A stretch of DNA of 64,000 nt from Actinobacillus sp. (GCA_020026055.1 JAHHRA010000009.1:1-64000); one strand, 5' to 3'; shown: positions 18,007 through 27,054, numbered from the stretch's first letter. Notes: generated by a model from the sequence alone, not told the origin. Program-made: numbers and translations.

Positions 18007-18550
18007 TTTTTATTTCCTTATTATCTTTAGGAAGATGTGGATAAATATAAATACCAGTAATGATAGTCGCAACTAACGTCAACCCAGTGATACCAAACGT
18101 TTTAAAATCGACCCAAATATTATCTGAAAAGTATTGGCTGATATAGATATTAAGCAACATACAACCAATAAAGAATATTGCCCAACCTAAATTTATTTTG
18201 TTCCAAACGCAGTCGGGCAAAGTGATCTCCTTACTAAGCATTTCACGCATTAAATTTTTCTTAAAAACCCATTGGCTAACTAAAAGAATTAATGCAAATA
18301 AAGCATAAATGAGAGTTACTTTCCATTTTAGAAAATTGAGTTCATTAAAATAAGCAGTTAATGAGCCAAAAAAGACTACAGCGATTCCCATAATCCAAGC
18401 TTGCTTATCAATTTTCTTATAAAGTATCTTTAATAAAATAAGTTGGATTACTGTTGCAATTGCAAGGGTGATCGCTGCTTCACGGATGCCGACAGTTTTG
18501 TAGACGATAAAAAAGAGAATAATAGGAATGAAATCCAAAATCTGCTTCAT
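17987..18550 (-). CDS. yciB: Inner-membrane septation protein YciB
   Basis: Polytopic inner-membrane protein of the YciB/IspZ family, 187 residues with about five membrane segments, linked in enterics to envelope integrity and septum formation. It begins with the family pattern MKQILDFIPIILFFIVYK. It lies between yciC and yciA and overlaps yciA. Confidence 0.95.
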   Translation of the reverse strand: MKQILDFIPIILFFIVYKTVGIREAAITLAIATVIQLILLKILYKKIDKQAWIMGIAVVFFGSLTAYFNELNFLKWKVTLIYALFALILLVSQWVFKKNLMREMLSKEITLPDCVWNKINLGWAIFFIGCMLLNIYISQYFSDNIWVDFKTFGITGLTLVATIITGIYIYPHLPKDNKEIKNDNSRK

Positions 18551-18564
18551 TTTTTCCTCATTAG

Positions 18565-19329
18565 TTAAGTGTTAAATTGCGTAAAACGAGTGTAAAAACG
18601 GTAACTGAAGATTAGTGAGAAAATGTAAATGATTGAGGTTAAATAATAGGCAATTGATAATGTAAAGAGAGTTTTATTAAGATACATTACAAGAAATCCT
18701 GACACACTTTCTAACACTATGTAATTTAATAGGAAAAATAAAAACATATTTAAATTTTGTTTCTTGCCAAGCTTCCAAATATGCCTCAAGGAATTGATGA
18801 TCCCATCGTTAGTGACTAAGCAATTAACCATAGCGAGATTAAGACGAATAGCAAAGAAAATGCTTAAAAATGATAAAATCGTAAAATTAAAGCTAGCTTT
18901 ACCTTGCATCGCCGCCATTAATCCTCCCATTGTTCCTATTCCAAGAGGTAACCATACAATTAACTTTACGCCGATTAAAGCAGGTATTTTTTTCAATAAG
19001 ATCGAGAATAAAGTTGTCAACTTAGCATCGGGTTGGTAAGTGATTTGTTGAATGCGTAAAATCGTGAAAGCATAAAATATAATTCTTAAAAATAACCCTA
19101 TTAAGAGTATGAATAATAAAGAAGGAGAAAGTAATGTCTCAAATTGATCCTTTGCATACACAGTGGAGTTAAAAGTAGTCGCTAAATTAATATTTAATTG
19201 CTTCGCTAAAAGAAAATCGTTAGCAAAAAATAGAATAGTGTAAATCAAACTAAGGGTGAGTATAAATTTCGCCTTATTGCGTACAAAATTTAAGCTATCT
19301 TGAAAAATTGCAGTAAAGTTTATTGACAT
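18565..19329 (-). CDS. yciC: YciC family inner-membrane protein (UPF0259)
   Basis: Membrane protein of unknown function with about six hydrophobic segments. The start at 19329 (MSINFTAIFQDSLNF) is preferred because it matches the family's N-terminus; an ATG 20 codons upstream would add an unlikely hydrophilic/aromatic extension. About 254 residues. It precedes yciB by 14 bases. Confidence 0.85.
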   Translation of the reverse strand: MSINFTAIFQDSLNFVRNKAKFILTLSLIYTILFFANDFLLAKQLNINLATTFNSTVYAKDQFETLLSPSLLFILLIGLFLRIIFYAFTILRIQQITYQPDAKLTTLFSILLKKIPALIGVKLIVWLPLGIGTMGGLMAAMQGKASFNFTILSFLSIFFAIRLNLAMVNCLVTNDGIINSLRHIWKLGKKQNLNMFLFFLLNYIVLESVSGFLVMYLNKTLFTLSIAYYLTSIIYIFSLIFSYRFYTRFTQFNT

Positions 19330-19402
19330 TTTTTTATATTCCAATTTAAAAATAAAGTGGCAATAATATGTTATGAAAACATGGTACAACTAACGGTAAA
19401 AG

Positions 19403-19738
19403 TTAAGCTTTTCTCAAAAATTCAGATTTGAGAGAGAAACTTTGACCATCAATTTTGCAATCTATATCGTGATCTGCATCTATTAGGCGGATATTTTTCG
19501 CTTTTGTACCTTTTTTTAATACGATTGAAGAACCTTTTACTTTTAGGTCTTTAATTAGAATAACAGAATCACCATTCTGTAAACGGTTACCATTACTATC
19601 TTTTACGATAAACTCATTTTCTTGTGGCGTCGCTTCTTCATCATTCCATTCATAGCTGCAATCAGGACAAACAAATTGGATGCTATCATGATAAACATAT
19701 TCACTATAACATTTGGGACAATGTGGCATATTTTGCAT
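19403..19738 (-). CDS. yjdM: Zinc-ribbon protein YjdM (PhnA family)
   Basis: Small cytosolic protein of the YjdM/PhnA family, 111 residues; despite the old name no phosphonate role is proven. The N-terminal zinc ribbon has CPKC and CPDC, followed by the EWNDEE segment. The C-terminal SH3-like domain has KDSNGNRLQNGDSVILIKDL. AAGGAAG stands before the ATG. Confidence 0.93.
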   Translation of the reverse strand: MQNMPHCPKCYSEYVYHDSIQFVCPDCSYEWNDEEATPQENEFIVKDSNGNRLQNGDSVILIKDLKVKGSSIVLKKGTKAKNIRLIDADHDIDCKIDGQSFSLKSEFLRKA

Positions 19739-19941
19739 AATTCTTCCTTATCTTTCATTAAACACCAAAGGACGAGAGTATACCAAAAAAGTTTTATTGT
19801 TAGAAAGGCAGCACTTAACAAACGCCTATAAAATAGAGAAAATTTTCTCAATCACCAGTATAAAGTTAATGAACTTAATTCAGTACAAACGTTTAATAAG
19901 TAATTTTACGAATGTAAAAGTAACTGATCGTAGTGAATCGT

Positions 19942-20247
19942 TTACCAAATGATATGGAAATCAGGTTTTGATTGATCATAATTGATTAAACATTTTGCAA
20001 ATAGGTGACGCATTTTTCCTTCTGCATCTGTAAGTCCAATCCAGACTTCGGCAAATTGATTAGGATCAATTAGCACACCAATTTCTTCTTCCCAGTTTGT
20101 TGCTGTATCAAATAACGCAATCTCACCATGTTCGGCAAAATTAGTATTGAACAAAACGATGTCTTGTTCTGTTAAATTTTCGGGTGCCATTTCAAGAAAA
20201 ATCTCATACGTGAGATCGAGAAGTTGTTCATCAGTAAGTGTTGACAT
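19942..20247 (-). CDS. yciU: Putative double-stranded DNA mimic protein YciU (DUF440)
   Basis: Very acidic 101-residue protein of the family whose Haemophilus member is described as a DNA mimic. LTDEQLLDLTYEIFLEMAPE and the acidic TNWEEEIGVLIDPNQFAEVWIG segment identify it. It is followed on the minus strand by an AT-rich spacer of about 200 bases before yjdM. Confidence 0.9.
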   Translation of the reverse strand: MSTLTDEQLLDLTYEIFLEMAPENLTEQDIVLFNTNFAEHGEIALFDTATNWEEEIGVLIDPNQFAEVWIGLTDAEGKMRHLFAKCLINYDQSKPDFHIIW

Positions 20248-20365
20248 TGTTGTTCTTTGTTTTCCTTTATTTTAATTGTAATCCGTATTATAATAAAATT
20301 CGAAACTAAAAGAATGATTAATTTGAAAGAGTTATATGATTTTTGAAAAGTAAGGGTAAAGAAAA

Positions 20366-21769
20366 ATGGCAATAATTTTTAAAATGACTAGGCTACTTAA
20401 ACTGACTAAATTCAGTTGTGGGTTATTAGGAGGTCTCAGTACAGTAGCAATGGCCGAAAATTTTAAAGTTAATATTGTAACTGCTGATGGGCAAGTCGTA
20501 CAAAAATCATTTGATGCCCAAGCACTTTTGGCACGTCCTGCATTATTAGAGAAAATGATGATCAAATTGCTTAACACATATTCAGTAGATGAGTTGAAAG
20601 TGTTGTATCCACTTTATCAGCAATTGAAAAAACAGGATCCGATAGTAAATCTTTGGGCGAATGCGATCTTTGCAAATATTAAAAACCCTAACTTGGCAAT
20701 ACAGAATTACCAGCAATTATTAAAACTTCATCCCAATATTTATCCCGCAAAATTGCAATTAGCGATTTTATTATTACGGACACAACGACCTGAACTGGCA
20801 AAGCCTTTGTTGCAAGAAATTACAAAAGATACGCCAGAAATTTATCAATCTATCGCTCAAAATTATTTGGATTTTTTAACGCCTATTTCGAAATGGGAAT
20901 ATGATTTTGGTGTAAGTTATGTTCAAGATAATAATATAAACGGCGTTGCGAAAACAGGCACGCAACACAATGCACTTATCTCAACTGCGAAACCGATAAA
21001 AGTTCGTGGTGTGAGCTATGGGGCGAGCGTAGGGCGGAATTTTCATTTTGGGAATTATTTCACTGGAATAAATGTAGATGTCTCTGGGAAATACTATGAT
21101 AAGCACGAACATGATGAATTGGATCTCTACTTGCAACCATCTTTTGGTATAGATACCCGTTATTTACAATATGGGATTTCGCCGTTTTATCACCCTAGTT
21201 TTTATGGTGGTGGTGACCCTAAAGATCGTAAACTGAGACTTTTTTATCAAGGAGTAGGGGCGAGTATTTTCGCTCATTATTATCCGTTAAACTTTATTAA
21301 ACTGTCACCGAGATTGACTTATGAGAAGCGGTTTTATCAAAATTTTGATAATAATCAAACAATAACATCAGCGTTGAATGTCGCTTTTCTGCAAAAACAA
21401 TATCGTATTGATTTTGGGATTCAACTTAAAAATCGATTTGCAAAAATACAAAGCAGTTCGTACAATCAATGGCGATTCAGACTCGGAACAAGTGCATATT
21501 TAGACAATGGTCTGGGATTGAATTTTACGAGTTTTTATACGCCCCGTTATTATAAGGCCGCTCTCTTTCGACACAGCATCGTTGATTTTTATAATATCCC
21601 ACGTAAAGATAAAGAATGGCAGTTTGATTTAAGTTTTTGGCACAATAAAATACAGTTTTTGGGGATAATTCCACGTATTACTTTTGAATATAAGCGTTTT
21701 CGAAGTACAAATGTTTTCAAAAATCATAATAAAAAACAAATATTTTTTAGCTTTAACAAAAATTTTTGA
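20366..21769 (+). CDS. slam: Slam, surface lipoprotein assembly modulator
   Basis: Outer-membrane protein that moves specific lipoproteins to the cell surface. 467 residues. A signal peptide ends near residue 30 (VAMA). A helical TPR-like periplasmic domain follows (about 50-170, for example NPNLAIQNYQQLLKLHPN). A long beta-barrel begins near WEYDFGVSYVQDNNINGV and ends in the outer-membrane signature with terminal Phe (FSFNKNF). The start at 20366 has a weak site; an ATG six codons later is possible. The gene 27 bases downstream encodes a lipoprotein of the expected substrate type, which supports the call. Confidence 0.88.
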   Translation: MAIIFKMTRLLKLTKFSCGLLGGLSTVAMAENFKVNIVTADGQVVQKSFDAQALLARPALLEKMMIKLLNTYSVDELKVLYPLYQQLKKQDPIVNLWANAIFANIKNPNLAIQNYQQLLKLHPNIYPAKLQLAILLLRTQRPELAKPLLQEITKDTPEIYQSIAQNYLDFLTPISKWEYDFGVSYVQDNNINGVAKTGTQHNALISTAKPIKVRGVSYGASVGRNFHFGNYFTGINVDVSGKYYDKHEHDELDLYLQPSFGIDTRYLQYGISPFYHPSFYGGGDPKDRKLRLFYQGVGASIFAHYYPLNFIKLSPRLTYEKRFYQNFDNNQTITSALNVAFLQKQYRIDFGIQLKNRFAKIQSSSYNQWRFRLGTSAYLDNGLGLNFTSFYTPRYYKAALFRHSIVDFYNIPRKDKEWQFDLSFWHNKIQFLGIIPRITFEYKRFRSTNVFKNHNKKQIFFSFNKNF

Positions 21770-21796
21770 TTTTAAAACTAAAGTAAGGAGCTTTAT

Positions 21797-22831
21797 ATGA
21801 AACTTGTTAAAAACATTTTCACTATTTCTCTTTTATCTAGCCTATTAATTGCCTGTAGTGGTGGCAGTGGAGGTGGGAGCGACAATACGGATATTAACAA
21901 GTCTGAAATAACTCAACAAACTCAAAAACCAGAAGTTTCTCCTGGACAAAAGCCACCTGTTAATGAGCAAAAACCACCTGTTAATGAGCAAAAACCACCT
22001 GTTAATGAGCAAAAGCCACCTGTTAATGAGCAAAAGCCACCTGTTAATGAGCAAAAGCCGCCTGTTAATGAGCAAAAGCCGCCTGTTAATGAGCAAAAAC
22101 CACCTGTTAATGAACAAAAACCACCTGTTAATGAGCAAAAACCTAAAACAATAGAGGTGACTATATATGAACAGGTAGAAGATCCGAACACAACAATTGG
22201 TCATAAATTTGTTGCAAAAAATCAGAAGATCGAATTGCAAGGTAAGGAAGTAATAAGTAATAGTAAGGATATTGCCAAAGCAGATTATTACATTGTTCCG
22301 TTAGCTGGTGATTTTAAAAATGGTCATATGGGATTTGTTCGTAAGCCTAGTAGCAATAATGCTTACTTAGCACCTGAGCTTAAATTAGTTGTTGAGAACA
22401 AAATGGATACGCAAAATTTAGCTAACTTGAATGCGAAATTTAGTAAAGATAATGGTGCAATGTTTGTTGAAACAGATACCCAAGGTGCTAGCCATAACAA
22501 TACTGGGCTTATTCATCGAGGAGACGTTAACATTTCTTTTGTTGATGGTAAAGTTTCTAAAAACAAAATCAAAGGCGGTTATATTTACGGTGGCGATATT
22601 ACAACAAGACCATCAGGAAAAGAAATACAAGAGCTCTTTCATATCCACGGTGATGTTAACGAATTGATATTTGTACCTGGTAAAGGTGCTGATGCCTATG
22701 GCATTAAACAAACAGATAAATCCACAGCACAACCAAATTTTATCGCTGGTCAAGATGGCAAACCTGCTGCTATTACAGGAGAATTTAAAGGAGAAGGATA
22801 TCACGGCGTGTTTCAAGCGGATAAAAAATAG
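21797..22831 (+). CDS. Slam-dependent surface lipoprotein with heptapeptide repeats (TbpB-like C-terminal barrel)
   Basis: Predicted surface-exposed lipoprotein, 344 residues. The lipobox LIAC puts the lipidated Cys at residue 20, followed by a glycine/serine-rich tether (SGGSGGGS) common in Slam substrates. Residues about 52-114 are nine copies of KPPVNEQ, probably an extended stalk. The rest is beta-rich and ends with a small-barrel pattern (FIAGQDGKPAAITGEF to GVFQADKK), as in TbpB-type proteins. The ligand is unknown: no TonB-dependent receptor is adjacent, so an iron or heme role is only possible. A terminator follows at 22883. Confidence 0.85.
   Translation: MKLVKNIFTISLLSSLLIACSGGSGGGSDNTDINKSEITQQTQKPEVSPGQKPPVNEQKPPVNEQKPPVNEQKPPVNEQKPPVNEQKPPVNEQKPPVNEQKPPVNEQKPPVNEQKPKTIEVTIYEQVEDPNTTIGHKFVAKNQKIELQGKEVISNSKDIAKADYYIVPLAGDFKNGHMGFVRKPSSNNAYLAPELKLVVENKMDTQNLANLNAKFSKDNGAMFVETDTQGASHNNTGLIHRGDVNISFVDGKVSKNKIKGGYIYGGDITTRPSGKEIQELFHIHGDVNELIFVPGKGADAYGIKQTDKSTAQPNFIAGQDGKPAAITGEFKGEGYHGVFQADKK
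21950..22138 (+). repeat. Nine tandem 21-bp repeats encoding KPPVNEQ
   Basis: Nine in-frame units of 21 bases (AARCCRCCTGTTAATGARCAA). The copies differ only at third codon positions (AAG/AAA, CCA/CCG, GAG/GAA). Loss or gain of units keeps the frame, so stalk length can vary by slippage or recombination without switching the gene off. Confidence 0.97.
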
Positions 22832-22840
22832 CATTCAGGT

Positions 22841-22880
22841 TGCAAAAATCAGAAAAACTTTTCTGATTTTTAAAGCGTAA
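22841..22880. repeat. Palindromic repeat after the surface lipoprotein gene
   Basis: TGCAAAAATCAGAAAAAC, then TTTTCTGATTTTTAAAGCG. The inner palindrome is well kept and the outer arms are degenerate. It begins 9 bases after the lipoprotein stop and directly precedes a standard terminator. Confidence 0.7.
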
Positions 22881-22882
22881 AG

Positions 22883-22910
22883 AAAAGGGGCTAATCATTT
22901 AGCCCCTTTT
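22883..22910. terminator. Bidirectional terminator between lipoprotein gene and ychF
   Basis: AAAAGGGGCT and AGCCCCTTTT form a 10-bp stem with an 8-base loop, with A- and T-runs at the ends. It can stop both the slam-lipoprotein transcript and the convergent ychF transcript. Confidence 0.85.
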
Positions 22911-22990
22911 CGTTGACAGTTTTATACAACACATTGAAATGAAAGAGTATCGCATCTTATATCAATGGTTTCTTTCGATAGTTTCATGCA

Positions 22991-24082
22991 TTAAACATTA
23001 AAACGGAAATGCATGACATCACCGTCTTGGACGAGGTAATCTTTGCCTTCCAATCGCCATTTCCCAGCTTCTTTAGCACCTGCTTCACCTTTGTTATCGA
23101 TGAAATCTTGATAGGCGATGACTTCAGCACGGATAAAGCCTTTTTCGAAATCAGTGTGAATGACAGCAGCGGCTTTCGGTGCAGTAGCACCGACAGCTAC
23201 TGTCCACGCCCGCACTTCTTTGACACCTGCGGTAAAATAAGTTTGTAAATTTAATAGTTTGTATCCAGCGCGAATTACGCGATTTAAGCCTGCCTCTTCA
23301 ATGCCGAGATCAGCGAGAAATTCGTCACGTTCGGCATCGTCAAGTTCGGCGATTTCGGCTTCGATCGCTGCACATACAGGCACAACAACAGCACCTTCTT
23401 TATTGGCGAGTTCGCGAACTTGGTCGAGATAGGGATTGTTTTCGAAGCCATCTTCATTGACGTTAGCAATGTACATTGTCGGTTTGAGCGTAAGGAAGTT
23501 GTAGCTTTTGATCGCTTTTAATTCATCCGCTTCTAAAACGATAGAACGAATAGTACCTGCATTTTCAAGAACAGGGAGGATTTTTTCCATCACAGAGAGT
23601 TCTAATTTAGCTTCTTTGTCGCCACCTTTGGCACGTTTTTGTAAGCGTTGAATTGCACGCTCACAGCTTTCTAAATCTGCTAATGCTAATTCAGTGTTGA
23701 TGGTCTCGATATCATTGAGCGGGTTAATTTTGCCAGCAACGTGGACGATATCATCGTTTTCAAAACAACGGACTACATGCCCGATAGCGTCAGTTTCGCG
23801 AATATTAGCAAGGAATTTATTACCTAAGCCTTCTCCTTTGCTCGCACCTGCTACGAGTCCTGCGATGTCGACGAATTCCATTGTGGTTGGCAAAACACGT
23901 TCAGGTTTGACGATTTCCGCTAAGGCATCAAGGCGTGGATCAGGCATTGGTACGACACCTGTGTTTGGTTCAATAGTGCAAAATGGATAGTTAGCAGCTT
24001 CAATGCCTGCTTTAGTGAGTGCGTTAAAGAGAGTGGATTTGCCAACGTTTGGCAATCCGACGATTCCACATTTGAATCCCAT
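22991..24082 (-). CDS. ychF: Redox-responsive ATPase YchF (Obg family)
   Basis: Cytosolic ATPase of the Obg-like family that associates with ribosomes and negatively affects the oxidative stress response in E. coli. 363 residues. The P-loop GLPNVGKST is at about 8-16. NVNEDG replaces the GTP-specific NKxD motif, and the C-terminal TGS domain has YFTAGVKEVRAWT. It follows pth in a pth-ychF pair with 28 bases between, the usual arrangement. Confidence 0.97.
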   Translation of the reverse strand: MGFKCGIVGLPNVGKSTLFNALTKAGIEAANYPFCTIEPNTGVVPMPDPRLDALAEIVKPERVLPTTMEFVDIAGLVAGASKGEGLGNKFLANIRETDAIGHVVRCFENDDIVHVAGKINPLNDIETINTELALADLESCERAIQRLQKRAKGGDKEAKLELSVMEKILPVLENAGTIRSIVLEADELKAIKSYNFLTLKPTMYIANVNEDGFENNPYLDQVRELANKEGAVVVPVCAAIEAEIAELDDAERDEFLADLGIEEAGLNRVIRAGYKLLNLQTYFTAGVKEVRAWTVAVGATAPKAAAVIHTDFEKGFIRAEVIAYQDFIDNKGEAGAKEAGKWRLEGKDYLVQDGDVMHFRFNV

Positions 24083-24110
24083 AGTTTTTTCCTTATGCGA
24101 TGATTAAAAT

Positions 24111-24695
24111 TTAAGCCTTGAAGCTATTAAGGCGGTTAGTTGCTCTGGCGATGCCCTCTTTGCACAAAATTAGAAGGCAATCGGCAGCTTCATCAATAGC
24201 ACGATCGATTTTGACTTGATCTTCTGTGCTTGGTTTGCCAAGGACGTAAGCGACGACTTGACTACTTTCTGTAGGGCGATTAATGCCGATGCGTAAGCGG
24301 TGGAAATTTTTGTTGTTGCCAAGAGCATTAATGATATCTTTTAAACCATTGTGCCCACTGTGTCCACCGCCGAGCTTAATTTTGGCAACGCCTGTTGGTA
24401 AATCCATTTCATCGTGAGCGACTAAAATCTCTTCAGGTAAAATACGATAAAATTTTGCCATTGCACCAACTGACTTACCACTGAGGTTCATGAAAGTCAT
24501 CGGTAATAGCAAACGAAGTTCCTGTCCTTCGATAATTACACGCCCTGTTTTTCCGAAAAATTTTCCTTCTTCTTTTAATGTAACACCGTGTCGTTGAGCT
24601 ATTTTTTCAACTAACCAAGCACCAGCATTATGTCTTGTGGGGGCATATTTGTCTTCTGGATTACAAAGTCCGACGATTAATTTAATTTCAGCCAT
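24111..24695 (-). CDS. pth: Peptidyl-tRNA hydrolase
   Basis: Cytosolic esterase that recycles peptidyl-tRNA. About 194 residues from the ATG at 24695 (MAEIKLIVGL), the family start; a further upstream ATG would add 20 unrelated residues. The active-site His lies in TRHNAG (about H22) and the substrate Asn is N12. Odd: the P-loop-like GL-x-NPG segment reads GLCNPED here, so the usual Gly after Pro is Glu. The remaining blocks (HDEMDLP, GGGHSGHNGLKDI, RLRIGINRP) are intact. Confidence 0.95.
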   Translation of the reverse strand: MAEIKLIVGLCNPEDKYAPTRHNAGAWLVEKIAQRHGVTLKEEGKFFGKTGRVIIEGQELRLLLPMTFMNLSGKSVGAMAKFYRILPEEILVAHDEMDLPTGVAKIKLGGGHSGHNGLKDIINALGNNKNFHRLRIGINRPTESSQVVAYVLGKPSTEDQVKIDRAIDEAADCLLILCKEGIARATNRLNSFKA

Positions 24696-24776
24696 TTTTG
24701 AGCTCGTGAGATAAATAAAGGGCGGTATTTTAACGAAAATCAGTGATTTTCTCAATGCAAGCTAAATGAGAAGATG

Positions 24777-25643
24777 TCATGGAGTTGTATTGGCATAACA
24801 CAAAGGCTCAATAATAACTTTTATATCTTGTGGCGGGGCATAATAAGGAGCGGAAGTGATGAAAAGTGAAATACCTAAAGTGGCAAAGTCAGCGATGTTG
24901 TCTTTATTTACGCCACCAGCGACGGAGAGTGAACAAGGAGAGTTTTGCTGTTTGACGAGAGTGAGAGCTTTTTTGACATCGGCGAGAGAAAATTTGTCTA
25001 GTTGAATGATGTCGGGCTGAGCAGGTAGAATTTGTAAAAACTGTGCGAAATTATCTGCCTCAACAGTAATCTTATTTTCAGGTGCATGGTGACGAAGATG
25101 TTGCACTATGTGAATGAAATTATCTGGATCCGTGAGCAAACGACGATGGTTAGTGAAAACTAATAGAGTTTCACTTAGCCCTTGGCGGTGAATGCCTCCG
25201 CCACCACTAAGAATTGCTTGAGTAGCTAATTTGCGAGTCATAGGGATTGATTTTCGTGTGCAAAGAATAATTGCATTGGGATTAACTTGCGTCGCATTTT
25301 GGCACATTTCTTGCATGTATTGAGCGACACCACAACACCATTCCAGAACACATTGAGTGACTTTCCAACCTTGGTGGAGTAGAGCAGCATTGCCACTAAC
25401 ACGCAGAATGCATTCTCCTGCTTGTGCGATCTCGCCTTCGTTGATCAAAATTTGCGGATCAAGTTGTAATTTTCGTAATAATGCAGCGGCGATATCAATT
25501 CCTGCGACAACACCTGCATTTTGGCGTGTAAATTGCATTGTGGCAGCAATGTTTTGTAAATTGAGGCAATGACTAGTTAAGTCACCGCGGTAAATGTCTT
25601 CTAAAAGTAAGGCGTCAAGTTCGGCATCTGAAAAGTAGATCAT
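24777..25643 (-). CDS. modD: ModD, NadC-like phosphoribosyltransferase of the molybdate operon
   Basis: 288-residue protein related to quinolinate phosphoribosyltransferase (NadC). The N-terminus (FSDAELDALLLEDIYRGDLT), the HQGWKVTQCVLEW block and RQGLSETLLVFTNHRRLL fit the ModD subfamily found in molybdate operons better than NadC itself. Its reaction is not firmly known; a role in molybdenum metabolism is inferred from position. It starts one base after the modC stop. If the genome lacks another nadC it could serve NAD synthesis. Confidence 0.82.
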   Translation of the reverse strand: MIYFSDAELDALLLEDIYRGDLTSHCLNLQNIAATMQFTRQNAGVVAGIDIAAALLRKLQLDPQILINEGEIAQAGECILRVSGNAALLHQGWKVTQCVLEWCCGVAQYMQEMCQNATQVNPNAIILCTRKSIPMTRKLATQAILSGGGGIHRQGLSETLLVFTNHRRLLTDPDNFIHIVQHLRHHAPENKITVEADNFAQFLQILPAQPDIIQLDKFSLADVKKALTLVKQQNSPCSLSVAGGVNKDNIADFATLGISLFITSAPYYAPPQDIKVIIEPLCYANTTP

Positions 25644-25644
25644 C

Positions 25645-26259
25645 TTATTTTCCTCTTGAGTCTATTCTTCGCCCATGATGTAAGTGTATCACTTGTCGGG
25701 CAAGAAATTGGATTTCTTTGGGTTCGTGGCTCACTAAAAGAGTAGTGAGTTGATACTCTTGCAAAATATCTTGCAGGACTTGCCATAACTGTTGATGCGT
25801 CTGCCAATCAAGTGCAGAAAAGGGTTCGTCTAGCAATAATAAATCAGGTGGCTGAATCAGAGCACGAGCAAGTGCTGCTCGCTGCTTTTCGCCGCCAGAC
25901 AATTCGTGTGGGTAACGTTTGGCAAGATTAGCGATCTGCAATTTTTCCAATAATTGTTTTTTCGTAAGTAAAGTCGCTTGCGGAGCAGCAAGGGTTAGAT
26001 TGCCCAACACAGTTTGATGTGGGAAAAGGTAAAGAAACTGATTCAAATAGCGACAATTGCGTTGCCAAGGTGGGCAAGCTTGCAAATTTTGCTGGTTAAG
26101 CCAGATTTCGCCTTGATAAGTCAGATAGCCTGCGATCGCATTGAGCAACGTGGTTTTTCCACTCCCCGATGCTCCGACAATAGCGAGGCATTCGCCTTTT
26201 GCTAAATGCAAGTGAATATTTTGCAAAATACCGACAGAAAGTTGAGAGATCTTAAGCAT
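25645..26259 (-). CDS. modC: Molybdate ABC transporter ATP-binding protein, short form without MOP domain
   Basis: ATPase of the transporter, 204 residues. Walker A GASGSGKTT, signature LSGGEKQR and Walker B LLLLDEPFSALD are present. E. coli ModC is about 350 residues and ends in a molybdate-binding MOP domain; that part is absent here without sign of a frameshift, since modD follows at once. Genes modB (3 bases upstream) and modD (1 base downstream) assign the substrate; from this protein alone a thiamine-type (ThiQ) ATPase could not be excluded. Confidence 0.85.
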   Translation of the reverse strand: MLKISQLSVGILQNIHLHLAKGECLAIVGASGSGKTTLLNAIAGYLTYQGEIWLNQQNLQACPPWQRNCRYLNQFLYLFPHQTVLGNLTLAAPQATLLTKKQLLEKLQIANLAKRYPHELSGGEKQRAALARALIQPPDLLLLDEPFSALDWQTHQQLWQVLQDILQEYQLTTLLVSHEPKEIQFLARQVIHLHHGRRIDSRGK

Positions 26260-26262
26260 AAA

Positions 26263-27054
26263 TTATCGATTGAAACAGCGTAATAAAAAAAGTAACAACA
26301 TAGCGATAAACAATAACCAAAGTGCAGCAACGATCGCAATGTCAAAGTCACCACTAGCGATATTTAAAAATACTGCCATTGGCAATGTTTCAGTTTTAAA
26401 ACGTGTTGCACCAGCAAGCATTAGCGTTGCCCCAAATTCGCCAATTGCACGCGACCAAGCTAAAATTCCGCCACAAATAAGTGCCTTTTTGCACATTGGC
26501 AACTCCACTTTCAATAATGTTTTCCATGGCGATAAGCCGAGGCTATAAGCACTAAGTCGATAACCCACATCTAGCCCTGAAAATACTCCGCGAGCATTAC
26601 GAAGGAAAACCGCAGTTGCAATATAAGTTTGAGCGATAATGATGCCGAACGGACTAAACATCCATTCTCCTAGCTGCGGGAAAAGTTGATTAAGTCCGCT
26701 ATCACTATTTAGCAGTAATAATAAGCTTAAACCTGTTACTAACGGTGGTAAAACCATTGGTAAATCAAAAACAGTATCAATGAATGATTGGGCGGGTAAA
26801 GAACGTTGCGACATTCGCCATGCGATAGGAATAGCAATGCAAATAGCGAGAACAAGCGAGCAAAGTGAAGTCGCTAATGACAACCCAAGTGCAAATTGTA
26901 ATTCGGCATTTCGTAAAATGAGAACGAAAAACTGCGGATTAATTTGTAAAATAAGCATGGAGATCGCCCCGAAAATCAGGGCGAAAAAGAAAATGACGGG
27001 AAGCATCGCCAAATTTAGGCTGAGGCTTTTATTGGAGCGGTAAGAAACCTTCAT
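26263..27054 (-). CDS. modB: Molybdate ABC transporter permease
   Basis: Inner-membrane permease, 263 residues, about five to six membrane helices. The EAA loop that docks the ATPase is visible around YSLGLSPWKTLLKVELPM; GEFGATLMLAG near the C-terminus is characteristic of molybdate/sulfate permeases. Its start overlaps the 3' end of modA by 26 bases, a sign of coupled translation. Confidence 0.92.
   Translation of the reverse strand: MKVSYRSNKSLSLNLAMLPVIFFFALIFGAISMLILQINPQFFVLILRNAELQFALGLSLATSLCSLVLAICIAIPIAWRMSQRSLPAQSFIDTVFDLPMVLPPLVTGLSLLLLLNSDSGLNQLFPQLGEWMFSPFGIIIAQTYIATAVFLRNARGVFSGLDVGYRLSAYSLGLSPWKTLLKVELPMCKKALICGGILAWSRAIGEFGATLMLAGATRFKTETLPMAVFLNIASGDFDIAIVAALWLLFIAMLLLFLLRCFNR

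Noticed and set aside
21950..22138. Possible CRISPR array
   Set aside because: Units are contiguous 21-mers without spacers and lie in a coding frame.
21845..22240. Long frames on both strands across the heptapeptide repeats
   Set aside because: The 21-bp repeat leaves all frames open; they are by-products of the lipoprotein repeat.
24777..25643. NadC (quinolinate phosphoribosyltransferase)
   Set aside because: N-terminus, internal blocks and tight linkage to modABC fit ModD; nadA/nadB are not present.
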